A stretch of 64,000 bases of DNA from Proteobacteria bacterium 005FR1 (GCA_026192395.1 WACF01000001.1:2664309-2728308), one strand, 5' to 3'. Positions 29,415-38,604 are shown, counted from the stretch's first letter. Numbers and translations are program-made. Notes: a model not told the origin generated them from the letters alone.

Positions 29415-29813
29415 CTAGGATGCGCGGGCTTGCTGGTTTACATGTGCTTCAATGGCGCCGAGTAGCTCGCTCTTGCTGAAAGGCTTGGTCAGGTATTGGT
29501 CAGAGCCCACGATACGGCCCTTGGCTTTGTCGAATAAACCATCTTTGCTCGACAGCATAATAACCGGGGTATGCTTGAACTCGCTGTTGTTCTTGATCAG
29601 CGCACAGGTCTGATAGCCGTCGAGGCGCGGCATCATGATGTCCACGAAGATAATGTCAGGGCGGGTGTCAGCGATCTTTGAGAGGGCATCGAAGCCATCG
29701 GTGGCGGTCACGACTGTGCAGCCAGCCTTCTTTAGGAGGGTTTCAGCCGTCCGACGAATGGTTTTGCTGTCATCGATCACCATGATCTTCAGACTTTCGA
29801 AGTTCATCTCCAT
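29415..29813 (-). CDS. pilG: twitching motility response regulator PilG
   Basis: 132 residues, a single receiver domain with Asp58 in IIFVDIMMPRLDG, an MVIDDSKTIRRTAETLLKK opening closely matching Pseudomonas PilG, MLSSKDG and YLTKPFSK. PilG is the positive output regulator, promoting pilus extension and adenylate cyclase activation through FimV-type partners. It is the first gene of the minus-strand Pil-Chp cluster and is divergent from gshB. The promoter candidate lies about 135-165 nt upstream. Confidence 0.95.
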   Translation of the reverse strand: MEMNFESLKIMVIDDSKTIRRTAETLLKKAGCTVVTATDGFDALSKIADTRPDIIFVDIMMPRLDGYQTCALIKNNSEFKHTPVIMLSSKDGLFDKAKGRIVGSDQYLTKPFSKSELLGAIEAHVNQQARAS

Positions 29814-30197
29814 ACTATTATGACCTTTTCATTGCATCGCTTAGATTTTGATAACCACCGGCGTCGATTGCTGATCGTTGGCTGCCGAAGACCCCGAAAA
29901 CATTGGGCACGGCACAGATTTCGATCTTTTAACACAGTTTTCAAGTATTATCTATAACCGCCTGAATAAGTGGCAAAAACGTTCTTGTCAGCCGCTTGGC
30001 GACCCGATTCCCCGATCAGCAAGAGCTCGCTGCCGAATCCGACCCGCGCCTGTTGCAAGCGGGAAGATGTAGTTCACCCAAGGGCTGTTAGAATACGGCA
30101 TTTGCGGCCAACTTATTGTGGCCGCTATCTGCCAATCTGCAACGGCGCGGGCAGACTCAATCACAACATTTATTCATCTTCGATCAAGTGCAGGCCT
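29814..30197. other. divergent intergenic region pilG / gshB
   Basis: 384 bp with no credible gene. It holds the minus-strand pilG promoter candidate described separately. On the plus strand an extended -10 motif, TGTTAGAAT, is at 30086-30094, with a gcggcc/ggccgc hairpin at 30104-30125 in the presumed gshB leader. An open frame continuing upstream from gshB in this stretch has no family similarity. Confidence 0.6.
29947..29976 (-). promoter_or_regulatory. sigma-70-like promoter candidate for the Pil-Chp operon
   Basis: On the minus strand TTGCCA (29976-29971) and GATAAT (29952-29947) are separated by 18 nt; each differs from consensus at one position. The predicted transcript would have a leader of about 130 nt before pilG. 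Confidence 0.5.
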
Positions 30198-31154
30198 ATG
30201 ACTCTGAAGCTCGGCGTGGTAATGGACCCGATTGCCACCATAAATTTTAGCAAAGACACCACGCTGGTTCTGTTACTTGCTGCCGCTGAGCGCAATTGGG
30301 AACTCCACTACATGGAGCAGGCCGACCTGTTCCTCGAGCAGGGTGTGGCCAAGGCGGTGATGCGGCCTCTACAGGTGTTCAACAATCCGGACGAGTGGTT
30401 CGAATTGGGCGAGACCCGCACCGGCGAATTGGCTGAGCTAGACGTGATCCTGATGCGCAAGGACCCGCCCTTCGACAGCGAATATCTCTACTCCACGTAC
30501 ATCCTGGAAGCGGCCGAGCGCCAGGGAGTCCTGGTGGTAAACAAGCCGCAAAGCCTGCGCGATTGCAATGAAAAGGTGTTCGCCACGGAATTCCCGCAGT
30601 GCTGTCCGCCGGTGCTGGTCAGCCGCCATGCGCCGCGCCTGCGGCAGTTTCACCGCGAGCATCAGGACGTGATCTTCAAACCGCTTGACGCGATGGGCGG
30701 CAGCGGGATCTTTCATGTGGGCCCGGCCGGGACAAACCTCGGGGCGATCATTGAGACGCTGACCGACAACGGCCGCCGCAGCATCATGGCCCAGAAGTAC
30801 ATCCCCGAGATCAAGGACGGCGACAAGCGCATCCTGGTAATCGACGGCGAGGCGGTGCCCTATAGCCTGGCGCGCGTGCCGGCCGCCGGCGAAACCCGGG
30901 GCAATCTCGCAGCCGGCGGAAAGGGTCGGCCGCAGCCACTCACTGACCGTGACCGCTGGATTGTGGCCCAGGTCGCACCCGCACTGCGGGAAAAAGGACT
31001 ACTCTTTGTCGGCCTGGATGTGATCGGCGATTACCTCACGGAAATCAATGTCACCAGCCCGACCTGCGCCCGGGAAATCGATACCACCTACGGGACCCAC
31101 ATCGGCCGCAGGCTTATGGATGCGATCGCGGCGCGCCGCCCGGGTCAGAGCTGA
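30198..31154 (+). CDS. gshB: glutathione synthetase
   Basis: 318 residues, standard length. Joins gamma-glutamylcysteine and glycine using ATP. Signatures: the MTLKLGVVMDPIATINFSKDT N-terminus, the RKDPPFDSEYLYSTYILE region, and the ATP-grasp core FKPLDAMGGSGIF. These are followed by GDKRILVIDGEAVPYSLAR and EINVTSPTCAREID with the metal-binding Glu and Asn. The ATG at 30198 is used; the frame is open for 76 codons upstream without similarity. In Pseudomonas gshB is likewise next to pilG and a tonB-like gene. Confidence 0.97.
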   Translation: MTLKLGVVMDPIATINFSKDTTLVLLLAAAERNWELHYMEQADLFLEQGVAKAVMRPLQVFNNPDEWFELGETRTGELAELDVILMRKDPPFDSEYLYSTYILEAAERQGVLVVNKPQSLRDCNEKVFATEFPQCCPPVLVSRHAPRLRQFHREHQDVIFKPLDAMGGSGIFHVGPAGTNLGAIIETLTDNGRRSIMAQKYIPEIKDGDKRILVIDGEAVPYSLARVPAAGETRGNLAAGGKGRPQPLTDRDRWIVAQVAPALREKGLLFVGLDVIGDYLTEINVTSPTCAREIDTTYGTHIGRRLMDAIAARRPGQS

Positions 31155-31162
31155 CGCCGCGA

Positions 31163-31191
31163 GCGCGCTCGCATAACTCGGGCGAGCGCGC
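31163..31191 (+). terminator. GC-rich hairpin after gshB
   Basis: gcgcgctcgc pairs with gcgagcgcgc (10 bp, 9-nt loop) beginning 9 nt after the gshB stop. No T-run follows, so factor-independent termination is uncertain; it may be an mRNA 3' stabiliser. Confidence 0.5.
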
Positions 31192-31255
31192 CTAAACGCA
31201 ATCAGTCAGAAGATCCAATCTGGAAAAACGAGATCTCTTCTCATTGTCGACACCG

Positions 31256-32149
31256 ATGCAGTCCACCACACAATCCACTGACGTCACGGCGGCCACCGGT
31301 GAAAGACTGAGTTTCACCATCTTTATGGCGGCCGCGCTCCACGGCATGCTGATCCTCGGCCTCGGCTTCAGTTTCATGAGCAGGCCGGAGACGCCGCCAA
31401 CCTTCGAAGTCACCCTGGCAACCCACAAGAGTCAACAGGCTCCCGAGCAGGCGGACTACCAGGCTCAGTTCAATCAGGAAGCGAGTGGTACGCTCGATGA
31501 AGCCCGGGAGCTGACCACAGACAAGGAACCTCTGTTTGCCGATACGCGCATCAACGAGGTTCAGCCTCTGCCCGAGACTATGAAGCGCGAGGCCGCACAG
31601 GCCAGCGACCTCAATCGGATTCACACCGAAGTGGACTCCGCCTTGCAGATTGCCCGCGAGAAGGACCCGAAAGAGGTTGAATTCCAGGAGCATCAGGAAG
31701 GAACTGACAGGGACGTTCCGCCCGTCAGCGCGGAGATCGCCAGCCTGCGAGCCAAACTGAGTCAGCAGCGCCAGGAATACGCCAAGCGCCCTCGCATCAA
31801 GCACCTCTCGTCAGTTGCCGCGGTGGGCTCTGCGGAAGCGGAATATCTGAACAGCTGGCGGCAGAAAGTGGAGCAGGTTGGAAATCAAAACTTCCCGCAA
31901 CAAGCGCTGAAAGAGGGGATTTTCGGCCAGTTGCGACTCGCTACAGTCATCAAGGCCAACGGCACCATTGTTCAAGTTGAGCTTCTGGAATCGTCGGGCC
32001 ACAGCATTCTGGACAACGCCGCACTGCAAATCATCCACCGGGCAGCGCCTTTTGGCCCCTTCCCTCCCGAGATTCGCAAGGACTACGATCAACTGGAAAT
32101 CATCCGCACCTGGCGCTTTGAAATCACCGGGCTATCGACCTCTAACTGA
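31256..32149 (+). CDS. energy transducer TonB (TonB3-like)
   Basis: About 297 residues. A single N-terminal membrane anchor (FTIFMAAALHGMLILGLGFS), a long charged, helix-prone periplasmic spacer instead of the usual Pro-rich one, and a C-terminal TonB domain (GQLRLATVIKANGTIVQVEL, SSGHSILDNAALQIIHRAAPFGPFPPEI). The gene lies between gshB and yqgE. The equivalent gene in Pseudomonas aeruginosa (PA0406, tonB3) is needed for twitching motility, so a role in pilus function rather than iron uptake is plausible. No ExbB/ExbD genes are nearby. The start may be the ATG at 31256 or a TTG at 31244; neither has a strong ribosome-binding site. Confidence 0.85.
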   Translation: MQSTTQSTDVTAATGERLSFTIFMAAALHGMLILGLGFSFMSRPETPPTFEVTLATHKSQQAPEQADYQAQFNQEASGTLDEARELTTDKEPLFADTRINEVQPLPETMKREAAQASDLNRIHTEVDSALQIAREKDPKEVEFQEHQEGTDRDVPPVSAEIASLRAKLSQQRQEYAKRPRIKHLSSVAAVGSAEAEYLNSWRQKVEQVGNQNFPQQALKEGIFGQLRLATVIKANGTIVQVELLESSGHSILDNAALQIIHRAAPFGPFPPEIRKDYDQLEIIRTWRFEITGLSTSN

Positions 32150-32252
32150 TCGTTTTTGCTTTCTTATGCATTTAGCCCCACCCCTGTAAACGGCAGTGAT
32201 TTCGACACGCGGGTACTTGTAATCATTCTGTGCAGCCCCAATACTTAGGACC

Positions 32253-32861
32253 ATGGGACAGAAAACAGAATTCAACAGCCGTATCGGCGGCGACTTCGGA
32301 AAGCCGGATCAATCCAGCTTTCGCGGTCATTTCCTGATTGCGATGCCGAGCCTGACAGATCCGATGTTCGCCCACACCATTACCTATATCTGCGATCACA
32401 ATGCCGATGGTGCGCTCGGCATCGTGATCAATCATCCGCTCGATTTGAAGTTGGGCGAAGTATTCCGCCAGCTCAAGCTGCCGCGGACGGGCAGAATGAG
32501 TTCCCAAACAGTGCTGTCGGGCGGCCCCGTGCAGATAGATCGCGGGTTTGTGCTGCATCCCAAAGGCCAGCGCTGGGAATCCACCGTCGACGTGTCCGCG
32601 GACGTTAGCCTGACCGCCTCTCGCGACATTCTGGAATCGATTGCCGCAGACGAAGGGCCCGAGAAAGCGCTGGTTGCGCTTGGCTATGCGGGATGGGATG
32701 CCGGCCAGCTGGAAGAGGAAATCGCAGCCAATTCCTGGCTGACCGTTCCGGCCGAAAATCACATTCTCTTCGACATTCCCTCCGAACAACGCTGGGCAGC
32801 AGCCTCCAAGTACCTGGGAATCGATTTGAACCTGATTTCCTCCACCGCCGGTCACGCCTAA
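32253..32861 (+). CDS. yqgE: YqgE/AlgH family protein
   Basis: 202 residues with the UPF0301 pattern: [40 protein letters not shown] near the N-terminus, then [16 protein letters not shown] and [15 protein letters not shown]. The biochemical role is not established; it was once proposed as an alginate regulator in Pseudomonas (AlgH). It sits directly upstream of ruvX with 37 nt between, the standard yqgE-ruvX pair, and is likely cotranscribed with it. Confidence 0.95.
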   Translation: MGQKTEFNSRIGGDFGKPDQSSFRGHFLIAMPSLTDPMFAHTITYICDHNADGALGIVINHPLDLKLGEVFRQLKLPRTGRMSSQTVLSGGPVQIDRGFVLHPKGQRWESTVDVSADVSLTASRDILESIAADEGPEKALVALGYAGWDAGQLEEEIAANSWLTVPAENHILFDIPSEQRWAAASKYLGIDLNLISSTAGHA

Positions 32862-32898
32862 AGACGGAATAAGGCTTTTGCCTCACCGTGATCAAGCC

Positions 32899-33315
32899 AT
32901 GCCCGACACCATTCTAGCCTTCGACTACGGCACTCAGAATATTGGCGCTGCGGTAGGCCAAACGCTTACCCGCACTGCCGATGAATTGACTCCCCTCAAA
33001 GCCAAAGATGGCATTCCCAGCTGGGATATCATCGCCAAGCTGCTCTCAGAATGGAAACCCGATTTACTACTGGTAGGCCTCCCGCTGAACATGGACGGCA
33101 GCGAAAGCGAGTTGGCGGTCCGCGCGCGCAAGTTCGGCAATCGTTTGCACGGCCGCTTCGGTTTGCGAGTGGAAATGGTGGACGAGCGCCTGTCGACCTT
33201 CACAGCCAAAGGCGAAGCGATGGAGCGCGGGCATCGAAGGAATTACGGCGAAAAGCCGGTGGATTCGATTGCCGCACGCCTTATCCTGGAAAGCTGGTTC
33301 GAGCGCGAGAGGTGA
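32899..33315 (+). CDS. ruvX: Holliday junction resolvase-like protein / pre-16S rRNA nuclease
   Basis: 138 residues from the ATG at 32899 ([20 protein letters not shown]); the frame's upstream TTG would add seven residues without family support. The fold is RNase H-like, with Asp in the first strand (AFDYG), [25 protein letters not shown] and a C-terminal [12 protein letters not shown] holding the last acidic residue. Escherichia coli YqgF processes the 5' end of 16S rRNA and influences antitermination. It converges on pilU with only 33 nt between the stop codons, where a solo repeat arm is found. Confidence 0.95.
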   Translation: MPDTILAFDYGTQNIGAAVGQTLTRTADELTPLKAKDGIPSWDIIAKLLSEWKPDLLLVGLPLNMDGSESELAVRARKFGNRLHGRFGLRVEMVDERLSTFTAKGEAMERGHRRNYGEKPVDSIAARLILESWFERER

Positions 33316-33320
33316 GGCTC

Positions 33321-33343
33321 TGTCATCTCACATCTCACATCTT
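33321..33343. repeat. solo arm of the TGAGATG repeat
   Basis: Read on the minus strand, the 23 nt contain GATGTGAGATGTGAGATGA, the same stepwise repeat as the arms around the S23 gene and between tkt and epd. It fills most of the 33-nt space between ruvX and pilU. No complementary partner arm is found nearby. Confidence 0.65.
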
Positions 33344-33348
33344 CCAAG

Positions 33349-34491
33349 CTAAAACAATCTTCCCTTATCGTCAGTGTCTTCCTGGATCGACAATTCATCC
33401 GCCGCGTTCGACAGATATTCCGCATCTGTCTCCGACCCGAGCTTGATCATCAGGCGCAGGTCGTTAGGTGAGTCGGCGTGAGCGAGCGCGTCTTCGTAGG
33501 TGATTTCGCCACGATCATAGAGTTCGTAGAGGGCCTGGTCGAAGGTCTGCATTCCGACTTCGTTGGATTTCTTCATCAGCTCCTTGATGTCGTGTACCTG
33601 ACCTTTACGAATCAGATCCTGACACAGGGGCGTATTCAGCAGTACTTCCAGACAGGCGCGGCGACCATTGCCGTCAGGCGTGGGCACCAGCTGCTGAGCA
33701 ACGATACCGCGCAGGTTCAAGGAAAGATCCATCCATAATTGCGAATGACGGTCCGCCGGGAAGAAGTGGATGATCCGGTCCAGCGCCTGGTTGGCGTTGT
33801 TGGCGTGCAGGGTGCAGAGACAGAGATGGCCGGTTTCCGCGAATGCAATGGCGTGGTCCATGGTCTCGCGCGAGCGAACCTCACCGATCAGGATCACGTC
33901 GGGCGCCTGCCGCAGCGTGTTTTTCAGAGCCGTCTCGAACGACTCGGTGTCGATGCCCACTTCCCGCTGCGTAACGATGCAGCCCTGGTGCTGGTGAATG
34001 AATTCGATCGGATCCTCGATGGAAATGATGTGGCCCTTGCTGTTGCGGTTGCGGTGGCCAATCATCGCCGCGAGCGAGGTGGATTTACCGGTGCCGGTTG
34101 CGCCCACAAAGATAATCAGGCCGCGCTTGGTCATCGCCAGCTCTTTGATGATCTCCGGCAGGCCCAGCTCGTCGATTTTCGGGATCGTCGTCTCGATGCG
34201 TCGCAGCACCATTCCCGCCAGGTTGCGCTGATAGAAGGCACTGGCTCGGAAGCGGCCAATACCGCGGGCGCTGATCGCAAAGTTGAGCTCCTTGGCTTCC
34301 ACAAACTCCTTGCGCTGACGCTCGTTCATTACGCTCAGCACCGCTTCCCGCGCCTGTTCCGGAGACAAGGGCGAGGTGGTTACCGGTACGACTTTGCCGT
34401 GCAGTTTGACCGACGGCGGAACGCCAGCGGTGATGAAAAGATCCGATGCGCCCTTTTCCACCATGAAGCTCAGGAGCCGCTCGAAGTCCAT
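33349..34491 (-). CDS. pilU: type IV pilus retraction ATPase PilU
   Basis: 380 residues. PilT-type ATPase that aids pilus retraction with PilT. It opens MDFERLLSFMVEKGASDLFITAGVPPSVKLHGKV. Walker A is FVGATGTGKSTS, the Asp box region is ISIEDPIEFIHQHQGCIVTQREVG, Walker B is APDVILIGEVR, and the His box follows in GHLCLCTLHANN. The C-terminal extension after about residue 345 is acidic (SIQEDTDDKGRLF), typical of PilU rather than PilT. It is 84 nt downstream of pilT. Confidence 0.96.
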   Translation of the reverse strand: MDFERLLSFMVEKGASDLFITAGVPPSVKLHGKVVPVTTSPLSPEQAREAVLSVMNERQRKEFVEAKELNFAISARGIGRFRASAFYQRNLAGMVLRRIETTIPKIDELGLPEIIKELAMTKRGLIIFVGATGTGKSTSLAAMIGHRNRNSKGHIISIEDPIEFIHQHQGCIVTQREVGIDTESFETALKNTLRQAPDVILIGEVRSRETMDHAIAFAETGHLCLCTLHANNANQALDRIIHFFPADRHSQLWMDLSLNLRGIVAQQLVPTPDGNGRRACLEVLLNTPLCQDLIRKGQVHDIKELMKKSNEVGMQTFDQALYELYDRGEITYEDALAHADSPNDLRLMIKLGSETDAEYLSNAADELSIQEDTDDKGRLF

Positions 34492-34575
34492 TGCAATTAC
34501 CTCTCGGTGTCCAGGACTGTGCCGAAACCGCGTCGGTCGACAGTGTCTTCAATCCTGGTGGATTGTGATTATTCG

Positions 34576-35610
34576 TTAGAAATTGTCCGGCATCTTGGCT
34601 TTTTCGCGAGCCACTTCCCGGGTGATGACCCGTCTCGCCACGAGATCGGCGAGGCACTGATCCATGGTTTGCATGCCGATGGCACCGCCGGTCTGGATGG
34701 CGGAGTACATCTGGGCAACCTTGTCCTCTCGGATCAGGTTTCGGATCGCCGGGGTGCCGCGCATGATTTCGTGAGCCGCAACCCGGCCGCCGCCGTTCTT
34801 CTTCAGCAGGGTCTGCGAGATCACCGCCTGCAGGGATTCCGACAACATCGATCGCACCATGGCCTTTTCGTTGGCCGGGAATACGTCCACCACCCGGTCG
34901 ATGGTTTTGGCCGCCGACGTGGTATGCAGGGTCCCAAAAACGAGGTGACCGGTTTCCGCCGCGGTCAGGGCCAGTCGGATGGTTTCCAGGTCGCGCATCT
35001 CGCCGACCAGAATGATGTCCGGGTCTTCCCGCAGGGCTGAGCGCAGGGCTTCGGCGAAGCCGTGGGTGTCCCGGTGCACTTCCCGCTGGTTGACGAGACA
35101 TTTTTTGCTCTCGTGCACGAATTCGATCGGGTCTTCGATGGTCAGAATGTGCTCGTACTTGTTGTCGTTGATGTAGTCCATCATCGCCGCGAGCGTCGTC
35201 GATTTACCGGAACCGGTGGGGCCGGTCACCAGCACCAGGCCGCGGGGAACCGCGCAGACATCACGGAACACGCCGCCCATACCCAACTCCTCCATGGTCA
35301 GTACCTTGGAGGGAATGGTCCGGAACACCGCGCCGGCGCCGCGATTGTGGTTGAAGGCGTTAACCCGGAATCGCGCCACGCCGGGCACTTCGAAGGAGAA
35401 GTCGGTCTCCAGGAACTCCTCGTAGTCCTTGCGCTGCTTATCATTCATGATCTCGTAGATCAGCGCGTGCACTTGCTTGTGCTCCATGGGCGGCAGATTG
35501 ATTCGGCGCACGTCGCCGTCCACCCGGATCATGGGGGGCAGGCCCGCCGAAAGGTGCAAGTCGGAAGCGCCCTGTTTGGCGCTGAAGGCGAGGAGTTCGG
35601 TAATGTCCAT
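34576..35610 (-). CDS. pilT: type IV pilus retraction ATPase PilT
   Basis: 344 residues, the hexameric motor that depolymerises type IV pili. N-terminal PAS-like domain (MDITELLAFSAKQGASDLHLSAG). The core carries Walker A in VTGPTGSGKSTTLAAMMDY, the Asp box LTIEDPIEFVHESKKCLVNQREV, Walker B in DPDIILVGEMRD, the His box GHLVFGTLHTTSA and the AIRNLIRE motif that is specific for retraction. With pilU it forms an operon reading away from the divergent yggS gene. Confidence 0.98.
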   Translation of the reverse strand: MDITELLAFSAKQGASDLHLSAGLPPMIRVDGDVRRINLPPMEHKQVHALIYEIMNDKQRKDYEEFLETDFSFEVPGVARFRVNAFNHNRGAGAVFRTIPSKVLTMEELGMGGVFRDVCAVPRGLVLVTGPTGSGKSTTLAAMMDYINDNKYEHILTIEDPIEFVHESKKCLVNQREVHRDTHGFAEALRSALREDPDIILVGEMRDLETIRLALTAAETGHLVFGTLHTTSAAKTIDRVVDVFPANEKAMVRSMLSESLQAVISQTLLKKNGGGRVAAHEIMRGTPAIRNLIREDKVAQMYSAIQTGGAIGMQTMDQCLADLVARRVITREVAREKAKMPDNF

Positions 35611-35804
35611 AGAGATACCTGCGATTACCTTTTCATTAGTATTGCCAGCAAGCTTAGAATATCCGCGCTTCGCTGTTACAACGAACTTTCACGGAATCAG
35701 TATAGGCCAGTTCGCAATCATCCCTCGTGCCGGATGTAGCGCTTCTGGCCGGAAGTCAGAACTAGGCTCCCTAAGCACCTCATATTAGCGAAGCGAACCA
35801 GTAG

Positions 35805-36509
35805 ATGGATAGCGTGATGAACAACCTGCCCGAGAATCTAGCCAGTATTCGTGCCCGCATCGACGCCGCCGCGCGCGCGGCGGGGCGCTCCCCTGACGAA
35901 GTCACGCTGATCGGGGTCAGCAAGCGTCAGCCCGCCGAGGCGATACGCACATTGTTCGCAGCGGGCCAGAGGGCCTTTGGCGAGAACTATCTGCAAGAAG
36001 CGCTCGACAAGCAGACGGCGCTCGCCGATCTGCCCATCGAGTGGCATTTCATCGGGCCGATTCAAAGCAACAAGACGCGGTCGATCGCCGAGTCCTTCGA
36101 TTGGGTTCACAGCGTGGATCGTTTGAAAATTGCACAGCGACTTAGCGAGCAACGGCCTACCGATCGCGCTCCGCTCAATGTGTGCCTGCAGGTAAACATC
36201 GATGCGGAAGCCAGCAAAAGCGGCGTTGACCCCGACACGCTCGAAGCGCTGGCAAGCCAGGTGGCAGACTTGCCTCGGCTGGCTTTAAGAGGCTTAATGG
36301 CCATCCCCGCGCCCAGGGCAGACTATGCAGACCAGCTCGCCGCCTTCAGCCAGTTACAGCGCTTGATCGAGCGCCTTAGGGCGAAGCGGGGGCTGCAATC
36401 GCTGGATACCTTGTCGATGGGCATGTCCGGCGATCTCGAGGCGGCAATTGCGGCGGGCGCAACCATGGTACGTATTGGAACAGATTTGTTCGGAGCGCGT
36501 GGGGTTTGA
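35805..36509 (+). CDS. yggS: YggS family pyridoxal phosphate-binding protein
   Basis: 234 residues with the single TIM-barrel of the PLP homeostasis protein family (human PLPBP). The PLP lysine lies in LIGVSKRQPAEAIRTLF; FGENYLQEALDKQ, WHFIGPIQSNKTR and LSMGMSGDLEAAIAAGATMVRIGTDLFG follow. It has no enzymatic activity but buffers PLP and affects amino-acid metabolism. An ATG at 35805 or at 35817 could start the protein. It is 58 nt upstream of proC, a conserved pairing with pilT divergent. Confidence 0.96.
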   Translation: MDSVMNNLPENLASIRARIDAAARAAGRSPDEVTLIGVSKRQPAEAIRTLFAAGQRAFGENYLQEALDKQTALADLPIEWHFIGPIQSNKTRSIAESFDWVHSVDRLKIAQRLSEQRPTDRAPLNVCLQVNIDAEASKSGVDPDTLEALASQVADLPRLALRGLMAIPAPRADYADQLAAFSQLQRLIERLRAKRGLQSLDTLSMGMSGDLEAAIAAGATMVRIGTDLFGARGV

Positions 36510-36567
36510 GACGCGGTCAGGATCGCGGGAAATCTTGGAATCAAAAATCTGGTAGGTGGTGGATTTA

Positions 36568-37383
36568 GTGAGCGAGCAAATTACCTTCATTGGCGGCGGC
36601 AATATGGCCAACAGCATCATCGGCGGTTTGGTGGCCAAGGGCTTCGGCCCTGCCCGGATCTTTGCCTGTGATCCTGTGCAGGACAATCTCGACAAGCTGG
36701 CCAGCGCCTACGGGGTGCGCACCGGCACCGACAACGCCGAGGGCGTACGCCAGGCGGGCACTGTAGTACTGGCGGTCAAACCGCAAATCATGCGCACCGT
36801 TTGCGAAAGCCTGCGCAGCACCCTGGACCAGAAGCCGCTGATTATTTCCATAGCGGCGGGCATTCCAGTTGCCAAGCTCAGTGAATGGCTCGGGGACGAC
36901 CTGGCGATCATTCGCTGCATGCCCAATACCCCGGCATTGGTCCAGGCAGGGGCAAGTGGGCTTTATGCCAACGGGCTGACGACCGCCGCGCAGAAGACTA
37001 CCGCCGAGGCGATCCTCAGTGCGGTGGGCATTGTGGAATGGCTGGATGACGAATCGCTGATTGATGCGGTCACTGCGGTCTCGGGCAGTGGTCCGGCCTA
37101 TTTCTTTCTGTTCATGGAGGCAATGGTCGCTGCTGGCGTGGATCAGGGCCTGACCGAGGAAACCGCCAGCAACCTGGCCATTCAGACCTGCCTCGGGGCC
37201 GGCCTGCTGGCCCAGCAAAGCGATGTCGGTCTGGCGGAATTGCGGCGTCGCGTCTGCTCGCCGGGCGGGACCACACTGAAGGCCATCGAATCCTTCGAAC
37301 AGAACAATCTGCGCGAAGTGGTGGCCAAAGCGATGCGCGCCTGTGCTGATCGGGCGCAGGAAATGGCCAAAGAGCTCAACTGA
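36568..37383 (+). CDS. proC: pyrroline-5-carboxylate reductase
   Basis: 271 residues. Reduces pyrroline-5-carboxylate to proline with NAD(P)H. The Rossmann motif ITFIGGGNMANSIIGGL, AVKPQIM, IRCMPNTPALVQAGASGLYAN and the proC signature SPGGTTLKAIESFE are all present. I place the start at the GTG at 36568 because an AGGTGG site is 8 nt upstream and MSEQITFIG aligns with the family; GTG codons at 36556 and 36559 would add up to four residues. It lies between yggS and yggT on the same strand. Confidence 0.96.
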   Translation: MSEQITFIGGGNMANSIIGGLVAKGFGPARIFACDPVQDNLDKLASAYGVRTGTDNAEGVRQAGTVVLAVKPQIMRTVCESLRSTLDQKPLIISIAAGIPVAKLSEWLGDDLAIIRCMPNTPALVQAGASGLYANGLTTAAQKTTAEAILSAVGIVEWLDDESLIDAVTAVSGSGPAYFFLFMEAMVAAGVDQGLTEETASNLAIQTCLGAGLLAQQSDVGLAELRRRVCSPGGTTLKAIESFEQNNLREVVAKAMRACADRAQEMAKELN

Positions 37384-37453
37384 TACCTGAAACTGAGTAC
37401 CTGTAAACATCCGAGCCCTCCGCCTGATGTTCAAAGACGAGGAGAAATACTGA

Positions 37454-38041
37454 ATGGGTCCGCTTTCGGAAATCGCCGTTCTACTGATAAGCACTTTCGG
37501 TACGCTGTACCTGACCATCATCATGTTGCGCTTCCTTTTCCAGGTAGTGCGCGCGGACTTCTATAACCCCGTCTCCCAGTTCATGGTAAAGGCTACCAAC
37601 CCTTTGCTGATGCCTTTGCGCAAGATCATCCCGGGTGTAGGCGGCATCGACCTGGCCTCTCTGGTGCTTGCCATGCTGTTTCACTGGCTGGTGATTCAGC
37701 TGATGGCCTTCGCCTTCGGAGCCGGGGTGCTCAATCCAGCGAACGCGCTCATCTGGGCCTTTATCGGGCTGATTTCGCTCACCTTGAACATCTTTTTCGT
37801 GGCCCTGCTGGTGATGATCATTGCCAGCTGGATCGCTCCGATGAGCCATAACCCCATCCTGATTCTGATCCATCAGCTGGTGGAACCGGCGATGGCACCG
37901 TTCCGCAAGATCATTCCGCCCTTGGGCGGCCTGGACATCACGCCGATATTTGCTTTCCTCGCCATTCAGGTTTGCAAGATTCTGCTCAACACCTTCGCCG
38001 CGTCCGTGCAACTTCCGCGGGTGATCGTGTTGGGCATTTGA
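37454..38041 (+). CDS. yggT: YggT family integral membrane protein
   Basis: 195 residues with two copies of the YggT module. Each has a pair of membrane segments followed by NPLLMPLRKIIPGVGGIDLASLV (first) and a similar EPAMAPFRKIIPPLGGLDITPIF (second). Membrane segments are at about 5-28, 60-85, 95-125 and 155-180. The family is placed near proC and yggS in many proteobacteria; proposed roles include osmotic tolerance and division-site factors, without a settled function. An AGGAG site precedes the ATG. Confidence 0.95.
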   Translation: MGPLSEIAVLLISTFGTLYLTIIMLRFLFQVVRADFYNPVSQFMVKATNPLLMPLRKIIPGVGGIDLASLVLAMLFHWLVIQLMAFAFGAGVLNPANALIWAFIGLISLTLNIFFVALLVMIIASWIAPMSHNPILILIHQLVEPAMAPFRKIIPPLGGLDITPIFAFLAIQVCKILLNTFAASVQLPRVIVLGI

Positions 38042-38060
38042 GCCCGCTTATCAGACGTCG

Positions 38061-38369
38061 ATGGCTAGTCATTACCGCTGGACGGGTGACAAGCTGCTGT
38101 TGTTCTGTCACGTGCAGCCCGGCGCGAAACGCACCGAAGTAGCCGGGACTCATGGCGAGCGCCTGAAAATCCGCCTTGCCGCCCCGCCGGTGGATGGAAA
38201 GGCCAATACAGCGCTGATCGATTATCTGGCTGAAGTTTTCGCCGTCTCGAAGAGCGAGGTCAGCATCGAGCGCGGCCTTGCCAGCCGGCAGAAAACGGTG
38301 CAGATCGTTCAGCCCGGACGGCTTGCCGCCGGTTTTGAAATTGACGATCAGGACGGGATTCCTAAATAA
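38061..38369 (+). CDS. yggU: DUF167 family protein YggU
   Basis: 102 residues, small cytoplasmic protein with the DUF167 fold: HVQPGAKRTEVAGTHGERLKIRLAAPPVDGKANTALIDYLAEVF, then the SRQKTVQI segment. Function unknown. It starts 19 nt after the yggT stop and is the last gene of the yggS-proC-yggT-yggU run. The following 235 bp contain no ORF that I would support. Confidence 0.95.
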   Translation: MASHYRWTGDKLLLFCHVQPGAKRTEVAGTHGERLKIRLAAPPVDGKANTALIDYLAEVFAVSKSEVSIERGLASRQKTVQIVQPGRLAAGFEIDDQDGIPK

Positions 38370-38604
38370 TAGATCGCTGCGTCACAATCCAAGACCATAA
38401 CGAGGACGCAGTAAACGGCCGTGATCTAAGACCATTGCGTCTGGGCAACCGATCAGCCGGCCGGCAGGGGCGATGACCATCAAGGCTTCGCCGCTTTCGC
38501 TTTAATTAGCTCGCTTTAGTGGGTCGCCCCAGTGTCTCGGGAGAAAATGATCCTGAGTGAAGGGGGCGCAACCTCGTATTCAGTCGCGCAGCAGGGCAAA
38601 TTCG

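Noticed and set aside
33739-35040. 433-residue open frame on the plus strand
   Set aside because: Antisense shadow of pilU and pilT; it crosses both genes and the gap between them.
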